From assembly GCF_036965165.1 (NCBI RefSeq), contig NZ_JBALOX010000094.1, positions 1-10,616 of the forward strand: a stretch of 10,616 nt of DNA. The letters run 5' to 3'. The position numbers and the translations under genes are program-made. Shown in pieces: positions 1 through 6,797 of this stretch (position 1 is the stretch's first letter; each line of letters starts with the position of its first letter). The notes under the pieces are model-generated. The model made no database searches. It saw nothing but the letters and a program-made list of their open reading frames with translations, and was not told the DNA's origin. This DNA comes from Ferdinandcohnia sp036965165 (GTDB lineage: Bacteria; Bacillota; Bacilli; Bacillales; Bacillaceae_L).

Positions 1-728
1 TTATAATGTCGGTCCATTTTATTAGTAACATTGAAAGAATTTGATTCTAGATAAGTATTGGCAGTTGTTGTGGAGCGGCCTTTATTATACATCGCCATCA
101 CTCCAACCGAAATCACTCCTACCCCAATTGCTACCGCAAGATAGATCAAAAACTCTTTAACTAAATCTCCTTGAGAAGTACTTGATGCGCTTGATGAATA
201 AGAGCCATCTGATTGTGCATAACCTCCAGATGAGGTTGATCCTTCAGGAATTCCCGCATTCATAGTGTCTTCCACATCTGTCAAGAAGGCTTTCGCACTT
301 TCACCAAAAGCTTCCACTTTTAAATATGGAATTACGTTGTCTAGAATTTCTTCCACAGTACCGGTTGGAAAGTAATCAACAATCCGGTCTCTTGTAAAGA
401 TATATACTTCACGGTTACGTTTATCCATGTTGATAAGGTACAAGACACCGTCCTCGGTATCACCGTAGCCAAAGCCGTGACTATCATAAAAATCACTCGC
501 ATATTGACTTGCGGATTTTCCTTCACTGTCATTGGTTGTGACAATCCGGATATCCATTTGGAATTGTTCACTCAAACTATATGCTTGTTCCTGTAATTCT
601 ACTTTTTCTGTATCTGAAAACAAATTAGCCTGGTCAAAAATAATTTCAGTATCAGCAAATGCAACGGTGGTATATGCTACCAGCGCAAGGAGGAAAAATG
701 GTATCATAAGTAACTTCCTTTTTACCAT
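1..728 (-). CDS. ydjH: YdjH-like TPM-domain membrane protein (C-terminus off the window)
   Basis: Partial gene: 242 codons are visible and the frame is still open at the left edge. The protein starts MVKRKLLMIPFF and has a classical signal peptide with a likely cleavage site AFA|D after residue 25. A TPM-type domain follows (about residues 28-150; the family is also called TPM_phosphatase or DUF477), with the typical GxGxGDTEDGVLYLI stretch and a later DRI motif. Next come a Ser/Gly-rich linker (about 160-185) and one membrane span (about 191-213). The expected topology is an extracytoplasmic TPM domain held by the C-terminal span. The start is ATG 728-726, behind a perfect AGGAGGG at 737-743 with 8 bases between. 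It overlaps the end of ydjG by 7 bases (ATGGTAA), so translation is probably coupled. The order SPFH protein, zinc-ribbon protein, TPM protein matches the membership of the B. subtilis ydjGHI group, where YdjG and YdjH form the membrane part that recruits YdjI. The biochemical role of the TPM domain here is unknown. Confidence 0.85.
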   Translation of the reverse strand, partial: MVKRKLLMIPFFLLALVAYTTVAFADTEIIFDQANLFSDTEKVELQEQAYSLSEQFQMDIRIVTTNDSEGKSASQYASDFYDSHGFGYGDTEDGVLYLINMDKRNREVYIFTRDRIVDYFPTGTVEEILDNVIPYLKVEAFGESAKAFLTDVEDTMNAGIPEGSTSSGGYAQSDGSYSSSASSTSQGDLVKEFLIYLAVAIGVGVISVGVMAMYNKGRSTTTANTYLESNSFNVTNKMDRHY

Positions 729-1801
729 AAAAATAACCCTCCTAACGACAAGATTGCAAAGACACTTGCAGAAATCATACCAAACCACTGGCTTGCTCTC
801 CCAATGCTAATTGGCAAGTTACCGGCAATTTTTCCGGTTTGCCCATTCATCGCAAAGACATAGGTTTTTCCTTTAAATTGATACGTAAACATCCAAACCG
901 GTAATAATACGTATTTTGCCTTCACATTCGATAGCCTTACGTTTGTATTTTGAATCGAAACCGTGCTATAGCCGTGAATGGTTCCTTCTAGTAAAGTTCC
1001 TAAATTGTCCCGAAGGAGGTTTGAGATTCTGCCGTAGACATCATTTTGGTTCATGTCATATTTTTCTGCAAAAAAACCAGACAAATAGGACATTGAAAAA
1101 TCGGTTAAATCCTTATAATCATAGGGTTCCAGAATGGTCATGAGTTCATCATCCATTTTTCTTGAACCGTCAGCTGGTACGTCGCGGAATTTTGCTTTAC
1201 CTTCCCGCATCACCTTATAATATTTTGTTTCGGTGTACCTTGTATCTCCTCTTGTATAGGTTCTGACTCTTCTAGCTTCACCATCAATTTTACCAGTTGT
1301 GTTACTATCAAATAACCAAAATGGTACATAGATTCCTGATAATTTTTCTAGCTGTGAATTTGATGTGAAGAACTTGGGAAGTAGCGGCTTGCCTTTACAC
1401 CATTTCACAAATAATTCTTCTGCTTTATTACGTTCAATTTTAAAGGGAATTACCTTTTCGGGGCGATATTCTCCTTCTAATTGTCTTGGGATAATCGTTG
1501 GATTATGGCAATAATAACAAAAGGTTGCAGCAGTTGTGTCATCAGTGACGATTTCTGCTCCACAACTGCTGCACGTATAGCCTGTTGCTTTATCGTTGAA
1601 TTCTTGATCCAATTGTTTCGCTTGGTGTAAGGTCTCTTTACTAGCTACTGCTTCTTCTTCCGCCTTTTCATTATTAACGAAATTTTTTACTTCTGTTTCC
1701 GTGAATTCACTTAAACAATAGTCACAGGTCCAGTTTTGGGTGTCTGCCTTAAAAGCTAATGGTCCCCCACAGTTTATACATTTATATATGATAACTCCCA
1801 A
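722..1801 (-). CDS. ydjG: YdjG-like double zinc-ribbon membrane protein
   Basis: 359 residues. The N-terminus carries two zinc ribbons: C8/C11 with C26/C29, and C77/C80 with C95/C98. They are separated by a charged segment rich in Glu/Lys (about 35-72) that may be helical. A long soluble region follows (about 105-335), including LLPVWMFTYQFKGKTYVFAM and the NGQTGKI motif seen in TFIIB-type zinc-ribbon proteins of Bacillaceae. The protein ends in one hydrophobic segment (339-359) that should be a C-terminal membrane anchor, leaving the zinc ribbons in the cytoplasm. The start codon is TTG at 1801. An in-frame stop lies two codons upstream (1805-1807) and GAGGTGAT sits at 1807-1814, so no other in-frame start is possible close by. 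It lies 41 bases after ydjI and overlaps ydjH by 7 bases. In B. subtilis, YdjG with YdjH is thought to anchor the SPFH protein YdjI and, through it, PspA at stressed membranes. That role is inferred here from family and context. Confidence 0.85.
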   Translation of the reverse strand: MGVIIYKCINCGGPLAFKADTQNWTCDYCLSEFTETEVKNFVNNEKAEEEAVASKETLHQAKQLDQEFNDKATGYTCSSCGAEIVTDDTTAATFCYYCHNPTIIPRQLEGEYRPEKVIPFKIERNKAEELFVKWCKGKPLLPKFFTSNSQLEKLSGIYVPFWLFDSNTTGKIDGEARRVRTYTRGDTRYTETKYYKVMREGKAKFRDVPADGSRKMDDELMTILEPYDYKDLTDFSMSYLSGFFAEKYDMNQNDVYGRISNLLRDNLGTLLEGTIHGYSTVSIQNTNVRLSNVKAKYVLLPVWMFTYQFKGKTYVFAMNGQTGKIAGNLPISIGRASQWFGMISASVFAILSLGGLFLW

Positions 1802-1806
1802 CCATT

Positions 1807-1814
1807 ATCACCTC
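1807..1814 (-). promoter_or_regulatory. Ribosome binding site that fixes the TTG start of ydjG
   Basis: On the minus strand GAGGTGAT matches the 16S rRNA anti-Shine-Dalgarno tail over eight bases and ends 5 bases before TTG 1801. An ATG at 1805-1803 is out of frame, sits only one base after the site, and opens a reading frame of just seven codons that stops at 1782. The strong site with good spacing and the following zinc-ribbon protein favour the TTG. Confidence 0.75.
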
Positions 1815-1842
1815 TTCTTCTTTCGTTTATGGTTGTAAAAAT

Positions 1843-3129
1843 TCAATGCTCAAAACGTGTTCCGCATTCAGGGCAAAATTTCGCATTTTGATTAGAAGGT
1901 TTAAACCCACAATTGTTGCATGTTAGTTCCTCAGGCTTTTTACTGCCACAGTTTGAACAGAACTTCCCGCTATTTTCCTGGCCACATTGACATTTCCACG
2001 TATCTTTTTGAGGTTCTTGTTTTGGTGAACCGCAATCTGAACAAAAATTGCCAATGTTTGTTTGTCCACATGAGCATTTCCATTGATTTGGATTCGCCGT
2101 CTGTTGACTCTGCTGTCTCTCTGTTTGTTGTTGCATTTGCTGTCGATTGGTTTCAGAAGCAGCACCCATAAAGCCGCTCGTACCCTGAATGCCCATACCC
2201 ATGCCTAAAAACCCTTGCATAGAGCCTGCTTCATTGGAACCGGCAGCCTCCAAGCCTCTTGCAATAGCACCCTGGACATACCCTTCACGAACGGATGGGT
2301 CCTGTAGCATTGCCCCTTGGTTTCTCATGTTGATCAGTTTTTGAGATTCCTCATCATACGTTATGCTATTAATACCGACGGACTCAACCTGCATTCCACG
2401 CATTCGTGTCCAATCTTCATCAAGGACCTCGGCCATATACTTCGCAAGCTCCATCCCTTTTGAAGTAACGTGTGAAATACGAATTCCATCTAAGGACATT
2501 TTATTAATGGCAGTCTGCAATGCATTCATATATTCAGATAAATATTGACCATTAATGTCATTAATATCGACATTCGATTTATTTCGAGGAATGGCTTCCA
2601 TGTAAAATTTAATGGGGTCTACAATTTTAATTGAATAAGTCCCATGAGCACGCAGAAATAATTCCGCATTATAAAAATTATCAAAGTAATTAATTGGGTT
2701 GCGCGTACCAAACTTAATCCCCTTGATTTCTTGAAGATTGATAAAGTACACTTTTTGCGATGTTGATGGGACACCGCCAAACTTAAAACGATTAAAGGTT
2801 TCGTGTAAAGCTTCTTCAAATTGACCATTGAATAAAGATGGCTGTGAAGAGTTTACAACTTGGTAATAGCCTTCTTCAGCTGTATAATCAACGATTTTTC
2901 CACTATCAACTAAAATCATAAATTGATTTGGATACACATGAATAACTGAACCATTTGAAATAGTTGAATCTGTTCCCTTAAAATTTTGATTTCGACGGTC
3001 TTTTGCTCGTACTTTAACACCGACTGACATGACGGTCGTATCACTCATCGCTTGTGGTTCGATTACCTCATGCCATTGATCTGCTAAGTTTCCTTTTACT
3101 GCACTGACTGCTGCTTTAATTATTCCCAT
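1843..3129 (-). CDS. ydjI: YdjI-like SPFH (flotillin/stomatin-type) protein with three zinc ribbons
   Basis: 428 residues. The N-terminal two thirds (about 20-270) look like the SPFH domain of the YdjI / virion-core-like family: a beta-rich start with IHVYPNQFMILVDSGKIVDY, later TYSIKIVDPIKFYMEAIP, and an alpha-helical region with QLINMRNQGAML-type features. A Gly/Met-rich stretch (about 300-325) and a Gln-rich linker (about 328-345) lead to three C-terminal zinc ribbons: C352, C354, C363, C366; C380, C382, C391, C394; and C404, C407, C419, C422. The first two are near copies of each other. There is no signal peptide or membrane span, so it is cytoplasmic and must be recruited to the membrane. 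ATG 3129 has AGGAGGGG at 3136-3143 with 6 bases between. It is the first gene after a sigma-W type promoter. In B. subtilis, YdjI links PspA to the membrane with the help of YdjG and YdjH. Here it precedes those genes instead of following them. Family assignment is firm; the PspA link is inferred. Confidence 0.88.
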   Translation of the reverse strand: MGIIKAAVSAVKGNLADQWHEVIEPQAMSDTTVMSVGVKVRAKDRRNQNFKGTDSTISNGSVIHVYPNQFMILVDSGKIVDYTAEEGYYQVVNSSQPSLFNGQFEEALHETFNRFKFGGVPSTSQKVYFINLQEIKGIKFGTRNPINYFDNFYNAELFLRAHGTYSIKIVDPIKFYMEAIPRNKSNVDINDINGQYLSEYMNALQTAINKMSLDGIRISHVTSKGMELAKYMAEVLDEDWTRMRGMQVESVGINSITYDEESQKLINMRNQGAMLQDPSVREGYVQGAIARGLEAAGSNEAGSMQGFLGMGMGIQGTSGFMGAASETNRQQMQQQTERQQSQQTANPNQWKCSCGQTNIGNFCSDCGSPKQEPQKDTWKCQCGQENSGKFCSNCGSKKPEELTCNNCGFKPSNQNAKFCPECGTRFEH

Positions 3130-3243
3130 TTATAACCCCTCCTGCTTTAAGTTGAACCTTTGTAACTATATTTTTTAGATTACTCATTATACATTCATGA
3201 TATCAGTAAATAGTGCTTTTGTATTTGCCTGATATTATTGTAA

Positions 3244-3270
3244 TACGATTCTACCAGGCGAAAGGTTTCA
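3244..3270 (-). promoter_or_regulatory. Sigma-W type promoter for ydjI-ydjG-ydjH
   Basis: On the minus strand TGAAAC lies at 3270-3265 and CGTA at 3247-3244, separated by 17 bases. Both boxes match the known sigma-W consensus (TGAAAC, 16-17 bases, CGTA) exactly. The -35 box continues as TGAAACCTTTC, similar to known sigma-W sites that have T-runs just after the AAC. Transcription would begin near 3237, about 107 bases before the ydjI start. In B. subtilis the pspA-ydjGHI operon is a classic sigma-W target induced by envelope stress, so the match and its place agree with the genes it would drive. Other ECF sigma factors (X, M, V) share the AAC motif but prefer CGTC or CGAC at -10, so sigma-W is the best reading. 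Confidence 0.82.
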
Positions 3271-3454
3271 TTTTGAATCTTCTTAATGGGGAGTGAAGAA
3301 GCTTGCATAACGACAAGTAGAGTACATTCACCTAGTTTTTATATAGTCCCTTGAGAAGAAAAAAAGCAAAATAAATAGAGTTAAGTTTGAATACTATACT
3401 CCAAAGAGACGGAATGTGCTTACTTCTTTTACATTTAAATTTCTTTTAGCCGTT

Positions 3455-3481
3455 AAAAAAGAGAGCCAATAAAGGCTCTCT
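3455..3481 (-). terminator. Rho-independent terminator of the RND permease gene
   Basis: An 8-base stem (3460-3467 with 3474-3481, AGAGAGCC/GGCTCTCT) closes a 6-base loop. On the minus strand it is followed by a run of T from 3460 down to 3455. It begins 16 bases after the RND stop codon. There is no T-run on the plus-strand side, so it acts for the minus strand only. It separates the RND unit from the ydj operon. Confidence 0.88.
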
Positions 3482-3496
3482 CATGCGAAAGGTTGA

Positions 3497-6400
3497 TTAT
3501 CCTGCAAAATGTTCTTTAGAAGCATTAGCTTTCAATCGTTGTTTCTTCGACTTTTTGAAGAAAAGCATCTCATAGATTACAGGTACAACGATTAGTGTTA
3601 ATAACGTGGAAGTGGTCAAACCACCAATAACAACAATCGCTAAGCTTTGTGAAACTAGGCTACCCATTTCTGCCTGCTTGAATATCAATGGGAGCATTGC
3701 GCAAATGGTGGCAATTGCGGTCATTAGAATCGGTCGAAGACGAGTTGCAGCTGCATCTAATAGGGCTTCTCTGACTATCATTGTTTCTTCGTTTTGCTTT
3801 ACCCTGTCAATTAATACTATTGCATTAGTTACAACAATACCAATAAGCATTAATGCACCTAATAATGCTGTTATCTCAACCGGGATTTGACTAATTAATA
3901 GTCCTAATATTGCCCCAATTGCTGCTAATGGTAACGAGAACAGAATGGCAAGTGGCGCACGCATTGTCTTAAAGGTGATGACCATGATTAAATACACAAT
4001 CCCAATTGATGTACCCATCGTAATAAATATATCAGTAAAATCATCTGCTTGTTGAACTGATGCTCCGCCAACAAGTACATCAACATTTTCGGGCAGTTCC
4101 AATCCCTCACCAGATGGAACCCCGTTTATCTTTTTCGTGATTTCTGCAGAAACAACGGATAACTTTTGTGGATCCACAGTTGCGGTAACCCTTATATACG
4201 TTTCTCCTGATTTATGAAGAATTTGCGTTGATTTATTTTCAACAGTAAGATCCGCTACCTCTGTAACTTGCACAAGCTCCTGTCCTGTAGTAATCTGTAT
4301 TTTTTCTAAATCCTGAATGGATTGTGGGTCTACTGATGCTTCTAAATAAACCGGGGTACTGGAACCGTCAAGTGTTACAGAACCGATTGGCATACGATTT
4401 AGAAGCATACCAAGCTGTTTAGTAATCTCAGTTGGATTAGCCGCTTCTGGATCAACTTTAAACGTAATAACCGGCTTTTTCTCTTCTTGGTTTGTTTCTA
4501 CTTTTTCTACACCCTCAATATTTTTAATTTCGTTTATAACATTGGAGGCTGTTTCCTCAATATCACTAATTTGATCTCCTATGACATCAATGGTAATTGC
4601 TGTTCCGCCTCCCCCCATAATAAGGGCATTTGCACCAGCGGTTAATTCAGCATTTGGGTATTCACTTTTCTGTTTGTTCACTTTTTCAATGAAGCCCTCT
4701 GCATCCGCGTCCTTTTTCATGACAATCGTGTAATTTGCTTTCGTTGGAGATTCAACAGAACCAAATTGAGCCGCGTCCGCACTATTTCCTAATTGTGTAT
4801 ACATTTTTTCAACTTCATCTTGTTCTAATAAAAATGTCTCGAGCTTTAATGTATTCTCTCGAACTTCTTCTATTGGAGTCTCGTTTGGATAATCGAGTGA
4901 CATCACAACAAGCTCAGCATTTGAACTATCAGTGGCTCCCTTTGGCATTACAAAATAGGCACCGATTGAACCTGCAAACATTAAAAATGAAGCGAGGATA
5001 ACCACCCATTTGTGATTTAAAGACCATCGTAGTAAATTCACGTATCGTTTAGGAGTACGATGCTTCGGGAGCTTCGCTTTCCTTAATAATCCCGCACTCA
5101 TAAGTGGTACAACTGTAAGCGCAACTAGTAATGAAGACAATAAAGAATATGTAACAGTTAAAGCAAATGGTAGTAAGAAATCTTTTAAGCTAGCACTGAC
5201 TAAACCAAGTGGAAGGAACACAGCAACAGTTGTTAGCGTTGATGATGTAATCGCGGATGCTACCTCTTTTGTTGCATCGATTACCAGCTGAACCGTGAAT
5301 TTTTCTGATTGCATTTTTCGGAAGATATTCTCGATGACAACAATACTATCATCAACCAAACGCCCAACAGCTACTGCCACGCCTCCGATTGTTAAAATAT
5401 TTAACGTGATTCCAGTTTGTGCGAGTAAAAATAACGTTAACCCCAGTGACAAGGGAATAGATACAATTGTGATAAGTGTAGAACGTAAATTTCGTAGGAA
5501 AAGCATGATAACAATGGTCGCAAATAATGCACCAAGTAACACTTCTTTAATCATCGTTGTTACTGAATCAACAATCATATCAGCGGTAGAATAAAAGACC
5601 GATACATTTGCATTTTCGTATTTTTCAGTAAGCTCTCCAGCTTTTTCTTTTACGTTCTCTGCTGCAGTAACTGCGCTTGAATTGCTATCCTTTACAACAC
5701 TTACTAGTAATGAATCTTCCCCATTGATTCGAGTAATATTTCCTTCCGGATCAACTTTTTCAACAGTGGCAACATCTCCTAGAGTTACCCCTGGTACAAT
5801 CGGTAATCCTTTCAAATCTTCAAGACTCTCAAGTGTACTCACAACTTTAAGATTACTTGCTTTGCCATCGATAGTTCCCTGCCCAATAGCAGTAGCAATA
5901 TTTTGCCCCTGCAAGCTACCAATCACAGCTTGAGCAGGAAGATTGAATTCTTGAAGTTTTTCTTGATTTAACTCAACAAAAATTTCGCTACCTGATCTTC
6001 CAAACATCGAAACATTTGCAACACCATCAATATTCTGTAAAGCAGGTATTAGCTTATCCTGAGCTAATTCAATATTTTCCTTCGTAATACCATCATCAAA
6101 TGTGATGGAGATATCAGCGATTGGAATCATATCAGTATTAAGCTGTGAAACAATTGGTTTGTTTATATTTTCCGGAAGTGGCACGCCCTGTAGTGCTTCT
6201 TGCACATCAAGCTTAGCTTGCTTCATATCCGTCCCACCCTCAAAGAACAGATCAACCTTTGAGAATCCATCTCCTGTTGTGGAAAAAATATCACTCTTTC
6301 CTTTTACGGATGCAACAGCCTTTTCAATTGGTGTTGTGACGGTATCATCCATCGTTTCAACATCGTTGCCCTGCCCTAACACAACAACCGTAATCTGTGG

Positions 6401-6529
6401 ATTATCAGCAGACGGCAAAAACTCCATTGGCAGAGTGAAATAACTCACGATGCCCATTACTAAAATAAGGACTGTCGTAAGAGATACTGCGGCCTTGTTT
6501 TTAAGCGACCATTTCGTAAACCAAGTCAT
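3497..6529 (-). CDS. RND-family efflux permease (HAE1/AcrB-like, Gram-positive type)
   Basis: 1010 residues, close to the roughly 1040 typical of this superfamily. The fold is the duplicated RND plan: TM1 at about 12-32, a large extracytoplasmic loop, TM2-6 from about 329 to 490, TM7 at about 505-528, a second loop, and TM8-12 from about 832 to 990. The proton-relay pair of TM4 is present as D393/D394 in GRLVDDSIVVIENI. In TM10, where AcrB has a lysine (K940), this protein has T901 in GIVVTNAIVLIDR. The protein should use the proton gradient to export amphipathic compounds, lipids or lipopeptides across the membrane. B. subtilis SwrC (surfactin export) is a distant comparison; the N-terminal sequence differs from SwrC as I recall it, so I do not assign that name. 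ATG 6529 has AAGGAGA at 6539-6545 with 9 bases between. The gene is monocistronic, with its own terminator, and has no adjacent adaptor or outer-membrane channel, as usual for Gram-positives. Substrate unknown. Confidence 0.9.
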   Translation of the reverse strand: MTWFTKWSLKNKAAVSLTTVLILVMGIVSYFTLPMEFLPSADNPQITVVVLGQGNDVETMDDTVTTPIEKAVASVKGKSDIFSTTGDGFSKVDLFFEGGTDMKQAKLDVQEALQGVPLPENINKPIVSQLNTDMIPIADISITFDDGITKENIELAQDKLIPALQNIDGVANVSMFGRSGSEIFVELNQEKLQEFNLPAQAVIGSLQGQNIATAIGQGTIDGKASNLKVVSTLESLEDLKGLPIVPGVTLGDVATVEKVDPEGNITRINGEDSLLVSVVKDSNSSAVTAAENVKEKAGELTEKYENANVSVFYSTADMIVDSVTTMIKEVLLGALFATIVIMLFLRNLRSTLITIVSIPLSLGLTLFLLAQTGITLNILTIGGVAVAVGRLVDDSIVVIENIFRKMQSEKFTVQLVIDATKEVASAITSSTLTTVAVFLPLGLVSASLKDFLLPFALTVTYSLLSSLLVALTVVPLMSAGLLRKAKLPKHRTPKRYVNLLRWSLNHKWVVILASFLMFAGSIGAYFVMPKGATDSSNAELVVMSLDYPNETPIEEVRENTLKLETFLLEQDEVEKMYTQLGNSADAAQFGSVESPTKANYTIVMKKDADAEGFIEKVNKQKSEYPNAELTAGANALIMGGGGTAITIDVIGDQISDIEETASNVINEIKNIEGVEKVETNQEEKKPVITFKVDPEAANPTEITKQLGMLLNRMPIGSVTLDGSSTPVYLEASVDPQSIQDLEKIQITTGQELVQVTEVADLTVENKSTQILHKSGETYIRVTATVDPQKLSVVSAEITKKINGVPSGEGLELPENVDVLVGGASVQQADDFTDIFITMGTSIGIVYLIMVITFKTMRAPLAILFSLPLAAIGAILGLLISQIPVEITALLGALMLIGIVVTNAIVLIDRVKQNEETMIVREALLDAAATRLRPILMTAIATICAMLPLIFKQAEMGSLVSQSLAIVVIGGLTTSTLLTLIVVPVIYEMLFFKKSKKQRLKANASKEHFAG

Positions 6530-6640
6530 ATTCAGTTTTCTCCTTTTTATGTAGAATATTTAGCTCTAGTTATGTGGGTAGGATTCTTTGAGATATGTGT
6601 TCTATGAGGCGATACAGGATGTATATAACAAAAGGATTAT

Positions 6641-6669
6641 GTTATAACTAGTACAAAAGTAGTGGTAAA
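6641..6669 (-). promoter_or_regulatory. Candidate sigma-A promoter for the RND permease gene
   Basis: On the minus strand TTTACC (6669-6664) and TATAAC (6646-6641) are 17 bases apart, matching the sigma-A consensus at 4 and 5 of 6 positions. Transcription would start near 6634, giving a leader of about 105 bases. The -10 box forms one half of an imperfect inverted repeat, TATAAC at 6624-6629 and GTTATA at 6641-6646, which could be a repressor site; both arms are short and AT-rich, so this is weak. Confidence 0.35.
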
Positions 6670-6766
6670 TCAAAATGAATTATAACTCGGATTACATTAG
6701 AAGTAAATTCTTTTTTTTGTAAATTTATTCTAAAGATTGTCCCAACCATGAACACAAGCAAAAATG

Positions 6767-6797
6767 AAAAACTGGAGGGCAACACCCCCCAGTTTTT
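6767..6797 (-). terminator. Terminator of the alpha/beta-hydrolase gene, overlapping its stop codon
   Basis: The arms 6767-6779 and 6785-6797 can pair over 13 positions with one G-T wobble, around a 5-base loop. The GC-rich core is CTGGGGGG/CCCTCCAG. On the minus strand the core is followed by TTTTTCATTTTT (6771-6760). On the plus strand it is followed by six T, so it could act in both directions, although no plus-strand gene ends here. The distal arm reaches into the hydrolase stop codon. Confidence 0.88.

Larger units (their letters stand above)
3130..3496. other. Intergenic region between the RND gene and ydjI (367 bases)
   Basis: This gap holds the RND terminator (3455-3481), the sigma-W type promoter (3244-3270) and the ydjI ribosome binding site (3136-3143). 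Between promoter and gene there is a leader of about 107 bases. The leader contains a 7-base inverted repeat, ATATCAG at 3200-3206 and CTGATAT at 3229-3235, with a 22-base loop; this could fold but has no T-tract. A TATAAT on the minus strand at 3191-3186 lacks a convincing -35 box. Between 3282 and 3453 I see no credible gene, promoter or repeat on either strand. Confidence 0.6.

Noticed and set aside
1923..2165. An 80-residue minus-strand frame inside ydjI
   Set aside because: It is a shifted reading of the zinc-ribbon and Gln-rich coding sequence; the composition is an artefact of that repeat-like DNA.
3283..3327. A 14-residue minus-strand frame between the RND terminator and the sigma-W promoter
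   Set aside because: The AGGTGA before it is only one base from the ATG, the frame is tiny, and it would lie upstream of the predicted transcript start.
3497..6529. Naming the RND gene swrC
   Set aside because: The N-terminal sequence differs clearly from SwrC as I remember it and the length is 1010 rather than about 1065, so it is more likely a paralogue in the same broad family.
6624..6646. An inverted repeat TATAAC/GTTATA as a repressor operator for the RND gene
   Set aside because: The arms are only 6 bases and AT-rich in an AT-rich region, one arm is simply the -10 box, and no regulator gene is adjacent.
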